DNA of 17,275 nucleotides from Flavobacterium sp. (GTDB lineage: Bacteria > Bacteroidota > Bacteroidia > Flavobacteriales > Flavobacteriaceae): positions 1 to 17,275 of the forward strand of contig JASLID010000071.1 in assembly GCA_030153045.1 (NCBI GenBank). The letters are read 5' to 3'. How positions within the stretch are numbered: position 1 is the stretch's first letter; each line of letters starts with the position of its first letter. Positions 1-7,526 of this stretch are shown here, one piece after another. The notes beneath the pieces were generated by a model. The model saw only the letters and a program-made list of their open reading frames with translations. It had not been told where the DNA came from and did not search any database. Made by a program: the position numbers and the translations under genes.

Positions 1-3000
1 GTTGATAAATATCTTAAATCTCCTTTTTCTCCATTTCTGTGTGAACTACTACCACCTACGGAGCGGGCCAAATTATCACTAAATCCATTAAATCCTAAAT
101 AATCAACATTGTTTTTTGCCATAGCTCCTAGTAATCCAGCAAAACAATCAGGATTTATAAACCATCTCTGACTATCGGAGTTTAATGTTTTAAATTTTAA
201 TTTTACTCCATCTTGGGAGTATCCGGTAAACTGTCTGACATCTAAAAGTTCAACTTTTTCATCACCTTCAACGTTTCCAGGGTTCATCTCATTTGTTGAT
301 GAAAAATTAAAAGTTCCTAAATCATGAATTTTAGATTTAGAATCAATATATAAATATTGATATTTATTTTTAAACTCTTCTTTAATATTCTTAGGTATAT
401 TCTTCTCTATAAACCCGGCATCATAAATGTTATAAGTAACAATATCTTTGGCATCAATAGATGACTTACCGGTGTTAAGACAACTATAAACAAATGCTTT
501 ATGACTCTTTCCTTCTTCATAAAAGTCATTTATGGCTTCTTCAAATTCCCAAACATAAGATGATCCTTCTTTGTCTTTATAATATTTTTTAACTCCTTTT
601 TCATCAAAATAAAACTCGTTTTGCTCTCGTTTAAACATTGGATTATCATCATATGCGTCTTTCGTACTGTTATAAACTACATAGTCTTTTTCAGTACCAT
701 GACCGCATGCATTTGGATAATTTACTGCTAAATATAAGTCTGTTTTTGTTTTTAACTTTCCTGAAAAATTGCTTTGTTTGAAAAATTTCTCAACGTAATC
801 TAACTGTTCAGTTGCTGTTAATTTGATTAAGTCAGATCTTTTGACTCCTAAGTCTATAGCTGCGTCTTTACCTATTTGAATTAACCCAACATAGCCGTTT
901 TTTGTATCGTCTTTGTGCTTTTTAAATGTTCCGCAAGTAGGACTAAAAGTTCTTCCTGTTTCGAGAGCCATCACAGCCATCAACCAATTGGCACCTTCAT
1001 TATCTTTTTCAGGTAATCCTAAATTTTTAGCTATAGTTACAACTTTTTTTCTAAAATCACAATTTACCTTATTCCCCCATATAAGATCAACTTTTTTACA
1101 TTCACAATTTGATGCTGATTGACCAGAGCTAACTGATGAACTACCCACAATCGCAGCGCTTTTATAACTCGCATCTTTAGCGAGTTTACTGTTTTTAACA
1201 AGCATTGCAGTGGCCATTCCGATATTTCCATCAGCATCGTATAAAACTTTTCCTGTAGCATCCTTTTCTTTGATGATGCAATAGACCTTCAGTTGGTTTA
1301 CTTTTTTTGGTATATTGTTCCATTCAATCTTTTGCTTGATCACTCCAGATTCGTCTGCTTTGACTTTCGTTTGGTATAATCGTAATGGGTCAGTTCCCAA
1401 TATGGCTTCTCTTACTTCTAAATATAAATCTTCTGTTGGACTGATTCCTGTTGATTTGGCATAAAACCAACTGATTTCATCGTAATCAACCAAAGTATGT
1501 TTTTCTCTGCCGTCTTCGGTGCCAATAATACCATCGTAAATTTCTCTTCTGTCGGTTACTTCTAATTTATACCCTGTAGGAAAAGCTATCTGCTCTCCAA
1601 TGGCTTTGATATCCGAGGATTGAATGCTGACAATAAGACTGGCAACATTTCCTGTTTTGGCTTTGATATCATTGTCTAATGTGATATCTATTGGGTTACT
1701 GTTAAAATTTTTAATAGGGATTCGTTTTACAATATTGCCTACATCTTGAGCATCTTTGTTCCAGAAGATCAATTCGAAATTTTCATCTTGTAAATCTTTC
1801 TGATCTATTGCTATTTTTAGTTTTTGTCCCCAACTGGCTTTTTTTACACGTAAACCATCACCGTTGGCAAATTCAATATTGTTTATTTGTGCCTGCTTGA
1901 TATCTAAAGTCAGCGTTACTCCTTTAAGATTATTGATACAGGCAGTCACACTGAGTCTCCCTGCGGAGTTGAGTGTAAGGTCTATGGCTTTACTGTTATT
2001 TACTGTTGCACCACTGGACACTTTCCAATTTACTTTTTCGTTTGGTAGTAGGTCAGGGAAAATCAGTTTATCAGCGTTTAGTTGTATCTTTTTGCCTACT
2101 TTGAGTGTTCCTGTAAAAGAAAAGCTCACCACATCATTCTCCTTTACTTCAAAAGTCCAGTCATCTTCTTCATTTTTTGCTGAAGCTCCCCAGGCATTGG
2201 CCATTTTGGCATAGGCTTCAACCGTATATTTCCCATGTTGGGTCAAAGACGTTCCCGGAATGGTAACGCTTCTTCCCACTCCTAAGGGTGCTCCGTTAAG
2301 ATTCCATTTGATTTCCTGAATTTCTTCTGTGGTTAAATCATCATCGGCATTGACCAAAAAATTATATTTGGTTTTAGAAACACTAAAAGTTACTGCAGTT
2401 CCCGGTCTTACCACCTCTGCGCCATGATTAATGGCTGATACTGCATTGTTTTCGGTTTCTCCTGTAAAAGTCTGTTTGTTAACCACACCTTCCGAATCGA
2501 TAAATTCAGCAGTTACAGTGTATTTTGCGCCGGTATTTTGCGGTGTAAAAGTGATTTTATTTTTAACCTTTTCACTTTCAGTCAGTACATTTCCGGAACC
2601 ATCAGTAACGTACATTTTAAGGTTTTCAATTTCTTCATCAGTAGGTTCCATTAAAAAATCAGCTTCAAAAACGGCAGGAAATCCTTTTCTCAGCTTGTTT
2701 ACCTTTCCACTGACGCGTGTAAATAAATCCCCACTGACTGGTTTTAAATCGCTCCCTTTTAATTTATTGGTCGTTACTTCTATATCTATCGAACAGCTTG
2801 GATCGTTTTTATCGTATTTTCCGTTTTCAAATTCCTTTGTTTTAGGTTTGCCATATCCTTCAACTCTGTATTTTCCTAATGCCGGAAATGAATTTTGGAA
2901 ATCGGTTCCAATTTGTTCTTTGACTAAAGTTTTTTTGTCTTTATTGCCTTCGAATCCATCATAGATTACCCATGAAGTCAAGTCCTTGTTTCCTTTGGTA

Positions 3001-3926
3001 ATTTTAGCCGTAAAACTGCAAAGCTCATTAGGGCGAATTTTGATCTGCTCAATGGCTTTCTCTTTTTCTGAGGAGATAGGCACAAAACCATTCTTAGCTT
3101 CAATTTTTTCTAATGTGATGCTTTTTACCGATGGATAATCTTCTTTTTTAATGGGCATGGCAACACCAGGGTTTACCATAGCCAATGCTACAGGGTTCGT
3201 ATTTTCTGCATGAGCGGTAGAAACTGAATCTGTTTGACCGTGTGTTTTTATGGTAATTTTACCTCCAACCATGCATGTCAACTCTGATATTTCAGTTAAA
3301 ACGGATTTTCCTAAAACTTTGGCTTTGTCATAAGGCTTGTCCCATTTGGGAGCCGGTGATAAAGCACAAGGCTGATTTCCGCTGGATGATGGCTTTAAGG
3401 TACATTTGCCAAAAGTAGCTGCCGGTGGTTTAAACTGTTTGTCTTCTTCTGTTGCAGCAAATTTCCCTTCATTGTCGTTATAAACAGCTTTTTTATGAGT
3501 TGTTACCTGAAGCTCCGCTTCTTTTGAAGGGTCTTCCGCTTTATCACAAACACAAGTAGCTCCATGAACCACATAATATTTTTTATCGTGATCACTGGCT
3601 TTAGCTTCCTCCTGTTTCTTTTCTTCTTTCTTTTCTTCTTTCTTTTCTTCAGGTTTCTCTTCTTGTTTTTCTTCCTGTTGTGGAGTTTCCTCTTTTTGAG
3701 GCTCTTCCTTAGTTACAGATTCTCCATTCATCTCCTTAATCTTATCTGCTGGAGGAGTCAATAAGATATTTCCCTCTTTTAAGTTAGTACCACTAATTTG
3801 TTTTGTAAGCTCACAATTATTATTATGATAGGTTTTTAAATCCTGCCAATTTTTTATACCTAAATTTTTTGCGATGCTCGCAAGTGTATCACCTTTTTGT
3901 ATAGGATAGGGAATAGGATTTGCCAT
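1..3926 (-). CDS. Large T6SS PAAR-like effector: LysM, DUF4280, Ig-like modules, lytic transglycosylase, LAS-peptidase motif (partial, 3' end beyond window)
   Basis: The frame is open from the ATG at 3926-3924 to the left edge (1308 codons, no in-frame stop), so the C-terminus is missing. Residues 5-58 form a LysM module (IQKGDTLASIAKNLGIKNW). An E/K/Q-rich linker follows (about 65-105). Residues 110-232 match DUF4280, the PAAR-like spike tip: VVHGATCVC, FGKC, QPC and a final VGGKITI. About 265-925 is a string of beta-rich, probably Ig-like modules. After a Ser-rich linker (929-938), residues 945-1080 resemble a phage-type lytic transglycosylase, with candidate catalytic Glu989 in MALETGRTFSP, GLIQ at 1014-1017, TATEQLDYVEKFF and DLYLAVNYPNA. 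The last visible segment has SSHRNGEKGD (His1296, Asp1303), the HxxGxxxD zinc motif of LAS peptidases. There is no signal peptide, as expected for T6SS cargo. The gene begins 25 bp after the 265-aa gene. I infer that it mounts on VgrG and cuts peptidoglycan in rival cells; the immunity gene would lie beyond the left edge. Confidence 0.85.
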   Translation of the reverse strand, partial: MANPIPYPIQKGDTLASIAKNLGIKNWQDLKTYHNNNCELTKQISGTNLKEGNILLTPPADKIKEMNGESVTKEEPQKEETPQQEEKQEEKPEEKKEEKKEEKKQEEAKASDHDKKYYVVHGATCVCDKAEDPSKEAELQVTTHKKAVYNDNEGKFAATEEDKQFKPPAATFGKCTLKPSSSGNQPCALSPAPKWDKPYDKAKVLGKSVLTEISELTCMVGGKITIKTHGQTDSVSTAHAENTNPVALAMVNPGVAMPIKKEDYPSVKSITLEKIEAKNGFVPISSEKEKAIEQIKIRPNELCSFTAKITKGNKDLTSWVIYDGFEGNKDKKTLVKEQIGTDFQNSFPALGKYRVEGYGKPKTKEFENGKYDKNDPSCSIDIEVTTNKLKGSDLKPVSGDLFTRVSGKVNKLRKGFPAVFEADFLMEPTDEEIENLKMYVTDGSGNVLTESEKVKNKITFTPQNTGAKYTVTAEFIDSEGVVNKQTFTGETENNAVSAINHGAEVVRPGTAVTFSVSKTKYNFLVNADDDLTTEEIQEIKWNLNGAPLGVGRSVTIPGTSLTQHGKYTVEAYAKMANAWGASAKNEEDDWTFEVKENDVVSFSFTGTLKVGKKIQLNADKLIFPDLLPNEKVNWKVSSGATVNNSKAIDLTLNSAGRLSVTACINNLKGVTLTLDIKQAQINNIEFANGDGLRVKKASWGQKLKIAIDQKDLQDENFELIFWNKDAQDVGNIVKRIPIKNFNSNPIDITLDNDIKAKTGNVASLIVSIQSSDIKAIGEQIAFPTGYKLEVTDRREIYDGIIGTEDGREKHTLVDYDEISWFYAKSTGISPTEDLYLEVREAILGTDPLRLYQTKVKADESGVIKQKIEWNNIPKKVNQLKVYCIIKEKDATGKVLYDADGNIGMATAMLVKNSKLAKDASYKSAAIVGSSSVSSGQSASNCECKKVDLIWGNKVNCDFRKKVVTIAKNLGLPEKDNEGANWLMAVMALETGRTFSPTCGTFKKHKDDTKNGYVGLIQIGKDAAIDLGVKRSDLIKLTATEQLDYVEKFFKQSNFSGKLKTKTDLYLAVNYPNACGHGTEKDYVVYNSTKDAYDDNPMFKREQNEFYFDEKGVKKYYKDKEGSSYVWEFEEAINDFYEEGKSHKAFVYSCLNTGKSSIDAKDIVTYNIYDAGFIEKNIPKNIKEEFKNKYQYLYIDSKSKIHDLGTFNFSSTNEMNPGNVEGDEKVELLDVRQFTGYSQDGVKLKFKTLNSDSQRWFINPDCFAGLLGAMAKNNVDYLGFNGFSDNLARSVGGSSSHRNGEKGDLRYLS
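3615..3650. repeat. Three perfect 12-bp tandem repeats coding EEKK units
   Basis: The unit TTTCTTTTCTTC occurs three times head to tail on the + strand. Read on the minus strand it encodes three EEKK units in the charged linker between the LysM and DUF4280 domains of the large effector. The unit is a multiple of three, so gain or loss of copies would change linker length without breaking the frame. The tract is purely pyrimidine on the + strand. Confidence 0.9.
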
Positions 3927-3951
3927 GACAACTAATTATTAATGGGACTTT

Positions 3952-4749
3952 TTAATTTAAAATAAAGGTTTCTTTGTATTCGAACTGGTTACCTATGCTG
4001 ATATGAACTTCTGTTACAGATGTTTTCAAAGTATCGCTGTTTTCCAGGTATTCTAATGTATTACTAAACTTAAAATTTGAAATGCTTTCTTCTTTATCGA
4101 TATCCAGCATTAAAGAATTTTCATTTGCATAACGTTTTATAGCATCCAAAAAAACTTCTTCTTGAACCATTGAAGGGATAAATGATACGCTATTTGTTTC
4201 TTTTTTGTAAGCGATCGCTCCATTCCAATGGGTAAATCCTATCGGATTGATCATCCATTTCATTTCATATTTATTCTTGTCGCTTTGCAATGAAAGTTCT
4301 AGAATTTTTACAATAGGCAACTGTGATATAAAATTTTGAAATTGTGCTTGAGACATTACTTTTTCTAAAAATTGCTCTCTGATATAATCAAACCCTTCAC
4401 CTTCATGCTTTGCTTTTAATCCAAAATCAGCATCTAGTATTCGGTTAATTATTTCATTATAATTGGTCACTTTAAGTTGAGAGTCCTCAACCTTAAATGC
4501 TATAGGAAAAATAGTTTTGAAATACTCATTTGAGATAAATACAAATTTTGCTTCTACCTCTTCACCATTCAGCTTAAAGTTTGTCCTATTGATGATAAAA
4601 TCAGTTAGATTGTTTTTGCTTTTATCAAAGGAAATATCATAAGTTGTAGCCGCTTGATATTCAATATTTCCAATTTTCATATACGTTGTTGCATCAGCTT
4701 GAAATGAAGTTGTACTGAAAGATTTTTTTTTGATAAGCGTTTCTGACAT
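3952..4749 (-). CDS. Unrecognised 265-aa T6SS-associated protein, candidate effector adaptor
   Basis: I do not recognise a family. The protein has no signal peptide, no membrane segment and no cysteine, so it is probably cytoplasmic. The sequence alternates short beta-like stretches (YMKIGNIEYQAATTYDISF, TNFKLNGEEVEAKFVF) with a few helical ones (FDYIREQFLEKVMSQAQF). It starts at the ATG at 4749, 49 bp after the DUF2931 gene, and ends 25 bp before the large PAAR-like effector, in the same direction, so co-transcription is likely. In T6SS islands a cytosolic gene directly upstream of an effector often encodes a loading chaperone or adaptor (DUF4123, DUF1795 and DUF2169 families), but I see no clear match to these. 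Adaptor is therefore inference from position. A second immunity protein is less likely, since a cytosolic protein would not meet a wall-acting toxin in the periplasm. Confidence 0.8.
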   Translation of the reverse strand: MSETLIKKKSFSTTSFQADATTYMKIGNIEYQAATTYDISFDKSKNNLTDFIINRTNFKLNGEEVEAKFVFISNEYFKTIFPIAFKVEDSQLKVTNYNEIINRILDADFGLKAKHEGEGFDYIREQFLEKVMSQAQFQNFISQLPIVKILELSLQSDKNKYEMKWMINPIGFTHWNGAIAYKKETNSVSFIPSMVQEEVFLDAIKRYANENSLMLDIDKEESISNFKFSNTLEYLENSDTLKTSVTEVHISIGNQFEYKETFILN

Positions 4750-4798
4750 TTATATTTTAAACTTTAAATTGATTTATTTTTTTGAAAAGTGGAGCTAT

Positions 4799-5866
4799 TT
4801 ATTTATACGAATCTTTAAACTCCAAATCACTATTATATACCTTAAGACTGTCGACTTCTAATAATTGATCATTGAGGTAAACCGAAAAACTGGAGTTGTC
4901 TTTATTTACCTTAATCTTCATGTCAATTTTCGTGTTCGGACCAATTTTTCTGAATAACTCGTAAGCCTTTGCTTCATTGAACTTAATCTCTCCTTCATAC
5001 TTTTCATTTACACCCGTTTCCCAATTAAAATTAAGTACTTTGGGAACAGAGCGTTTTTTGTATGGATTATCATCCAGCTCTGGCTTTAACATTATTTCGC
5101 GTTCTCCATTGAAATTTTCATAAAAATCATACATCAAGGATTTTAACTCTTTATTTTCAGATTCTATAATAGGTCTCCAGTTGAATCTTTGTCGGTAGCT
5201 ATCCCATAAAACGCAGGTTTTTATAGTGACTTTACTATCAGCTACATATGATTTCATACCATCCCTCCAATTAGTATGTCCTTTAATCTTACCAAAAATA
5301 TATTGACCGTATTCATCTCTTTGTTTAATATCTGTAATTGGAGTTGCTTGATAACGACCTAATTCAGTAGTAATTCCAGAAAAATCAAGCCAAACCACCA
5401 CCATACCTTGTGGTGCAAAACCGAAGATTAGAGATGAGAAGCCATCTATGTTATCGCTATTCTCTTTGTCTTCCGGCATTCCTAAAGCTTCATCTTTAAC
5501 TCTCCCGAACTTTTTTGTTTGAGTAGCTTCTTTCATAAAATCGACAGGGAAATCCACTTTTAAACGATAAAAAGTATCTTCATAAGGAGCAAAATAAGTG
5601 ATATCAGCTCCAATTGGTGTGCCGTGTTGACTTGTCCAAACAGAACGGGAATCACCCCATGTTCCTCCGGAACCTCCAAAAGGTAGGCTGGCGGAGTTGC
5701 CTTCAAGAGTAAAAATCTCGTCTTTAACAAGCTCAATTCTAAAGTCATTATCTTTCACAGAAGGATGACATATTTCGGGAGTCCATTCGGGAATGGTTTT
5801 CATTTGACAATGGGTATTTAAAAATAATAATAATAAAACGAGACTGAATGAGACTTTTTTATCCAT
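4799..5866 (-). CDS. DUF2931 family lipoprotein, probable immunity protein to the DUF2235 lipase
   Basis: I chose the ATG at 5866 rather than the in-frame upstream ATG at 5929, because the shorter form (355 aa) begins directly with a lipoprotein signal: MDKK, a hydrophobic stretch, then LNTHC with Cys20 as the lipidated residue. The longer form would put 21 charged residues before the signal. The mature part has DUF2931 hallmarks: GTPIGADITYF (from about residue 82), then FYRLKVDFP and a conserved beta-rich core. The chosen start overlaps the end of the DUF2235 gene by 8 bp, so the two are translationally linked. Known immunity proteins of T6SS lipases are periplasmic or lipoproteins, which suits protection against a phospholipase acting from the periplasm. 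The immunity role is inference from this pairing and location; the lipobox is loose, as is common in Bacteroidota. Confidence 0.85.
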   Translation of the reverse strand: MDKKVSFSLVLLLLFLNTHCQMKTIPEWTPEICHPSVKDNDFRIELVKDEIFTLEGNSASLPFGGSGGTWGDSRSVWTSQHGTPIGADITYFAPYEDTFYRLKVDFPVDFMKEATQTKKFGRVKDEALGMPEDKENSDNIDGFSSLIFGFAPQGMVVVWLDFSGITTELGRYQATPITDIKQRDEYGQYIFGKIKGHTNWRDGMKSYVADSKVTIKTCVLWDSYRQRFNWRPIIESENKELKSLMYDFYENFNGEREIMLKPELDDNPYKKRSVPKVLNFNWETGVNEKYEGEIKFNEAKAYELFRKIGPNTKIDMKIKVNKDNSSFSVYLNDQLLEVDSLKVYNSDLEFKDSYK

Positions 5867-7523
5867 TGTGTATTTCTCTTTTTCTTTTTTTCGATTCAAC
5901 TGCTTGAGTAATTCTAGGTCCAAGCCCAAATTTATCTACTTTTGCAGAAGTGTGCAGATATTCATGACGTAAATGCTTTAAATCTTCCTCAATAACATAA
6001 TCTAAGTAGCTTATGTTATTCTTTGCATGTAAAAAGTCCGTTTCAATGGATTTTTTATTTCCTGAATTTTTTTCTGCGTTGTATTTATGAACATAATCAT
6101 TTCTCAAAGCAACTACTTTGTTTTTATAGGAATCCAATTGACTGTTTATTCTTTTTAATAATGAATCCGAATTAACTACTTTATTGATATCAATCAACAA
6201 TTTCCCATCATATTTCATTTCTGAATAATTCTCATCTTTTGAAAAATTTATCATTTGAAGTAATGGTATCCTATCATAAGTATTACGAAGTGTTCTTGTT
6301 CCAACGAGATGGTATGTTATGTAATCTGCCTTTCCCCCTGTAATTTTTCTTTTAATCGTAAGCTCCTTATCATTATACCAACCTTCATCAATCAGAATCT
6401 GCTTAAATTTTTTTGTTCTTATCGGCTCGTCAATTGCTATAATAGTTTCTTTAAAAACAGCAGTTACTTCTTCAGATCTGTCTGAATATGATCCTCCAAT
6501 ATCCGAATGTACTCCTGGAAAAGTAAGCTCAAGCCCATGAATACCCGAACTTTTAATATTTGTCAAATCAAAATTCTCCCTATATTCATCATCGGCTGAG
6601 ATTTGAAAAGTCATATAGGCATTTTTTACTGCATTAAGCCCTAGTTGATTAACATCATTTCCATGGTAAACCCCATAGGAAGATACTGTGTCATATAGTC
6701 CGGCAAAATTAAAAAAGACTTTTTTGAACTTTAGTTTTTCCTTAGATAAAGAAGCTCCTAAATAACCATTTTTAAGATGAAGTGACGATTTACCTGAATA
6801 GGGTATTGTAACTGGATTGTTTTCTTCAGGTAAATAATACCAAGACTTGGTTTTCTTTGGGTCTGAATAAACAGTAATATTGATTGGGCTATTAGCAACA
6901 TGTAAAAAATGACGTGCAGCAGCAGCTCCTCGGCTAAAACCAAAGACATTAATGGTAATCGTATCAACTTCTTTAAACTTTTTACGAATTTCCTTAGCTA
7001 CCAACTTGCAACTTTTTTTTACTTTATCTTTTATACCACTACTACCAATAAGTGAATCTCCTAAACCTACTACAGTCAGCTCATCACTATCTAAATCCCG
7101 TGTACCAATACCTTCAATATAAATGTTTATCTGATTAGGATCACTTTTATCGGTAGCATCATAACCGCGAGCTACATTAGAATAGTCGTTCGTATAACTA
7201 TCATCTTCTTTATTTGACTCATCATTATAAGCATCTGTTCCATCTTTACCTAATCGTCCAGCTTTAGCATCAGTGTTAGTCTTGTTATTTTGAGTACCAT
7301 CAAAAAATAAATTAACCAACACATTAGTTAATTTTACTCCTTCTTTTTCCTCTTCCTCTTTTTCTTCAGGTGAACTATAATCATTTTCATTAACACCATC
7401 TCCAGAAGTCCATATGTTTTCTGTAGCAGCCGTAAAGTCATAATTTCCTTCCGTCGCCCAGAGTTCCATTTTGCCTTGGGATCTTTTTATAAGATCTCCT
7501 TCTACAATTACTGTTTTACTCAT
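5859..7523 (-). CDS. DUF2235 (Tle1-type) alpha/beta-hydrolase, T6SS phospholipase effector
   Basis: The protein is 554 aa. After an N-terminal stretch of about 60 residues with an acidic end (PEEKEEEEKEG), the DUF2235 fold starts at LVNLFFDGTQNN (FFDGT at 73-77). The nucleophile elbow is GFSRGAAAARHF (195-206, candidate catalytic Ser197). FAGLYDTVSSYG (273-284) and FPGVHSDIGGSY (335-346) supply the conserved Asp and His residues seen in Tle1 enzymes. Tle1 members hydrolyse membrane phospholipids in the periplasm of target cells. There is no signal peptide, as expected for delivery by the spike. The start lies 3 bp after the VgrG stop, which suggests loading on that VgrG, perhaps through the N-terminal extension. 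The DUF2931 lipoprotein gene overlaps its end by 8 bp. The family is clear; substrate specificity is not visible from the sequence. The C-terminal 130 residues are charged and probably helical (LDSYKNKVVALRNDYVHKY). Confidence 0.92.
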   Translation of the reverse strand: MSKTVIVEGDLIKRSQGKMELWATEGNYDFTAATENIWTSGDGVNENDYSSPEEKEEEEKEGVKLTNVLVNLFFDGTQNNKTNTDAKAGRLGKDGTDAYNDESNKEDDSYTNDYSNVARGYDATDKSDPNQINIYIEGIGTRDLDSDELTVVGLGDSLIGSSGIKDKVKKSCKLVAKEIRKKFKEVDTITINVFGFSRGAAAARHFLHVANSPINITVYSDPKKTKSWYYLPEENNPVTIPYSGKSSLHLKNGYLGASLSKEKLKFKKVFFNFAGLYDTVSSYGVYHGNDVNQLGLNAVKNAYMTFQISADDEYRENFDLTNIKSSGIHGLELTFPGVHSDIGGSYSDRSEEVTAVFKETIIAIDEPIRTKKFKQILIDEGWYNDKELTIKRKITGGKADYITYHLVGTRTLRNTYDRIPLLQMINFSKDENYSEMKYDGKLLIDINKVVNSDSLLKRINSQLDSYKNKVVALRNDYVHKYNAEKNSGNKKSIETDFLHAKNNISYLDYVIEEDLKHLRHEYLHTSAKVDKFGLGPRITQAVESKKRKREIHNG

Positions 7524-7526
7524 AGG

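Noticed and set aside
913..3764. Several + strand ORFs of 66-177 codons over the left 3.8 kb
   Set aside because: They are antisense to a continuous minus-strand frame with recognisable LysM, DUF4280 and transglycosylase motifs, and their own translations look like nonsense (Phe/Leu/Ser-rich).
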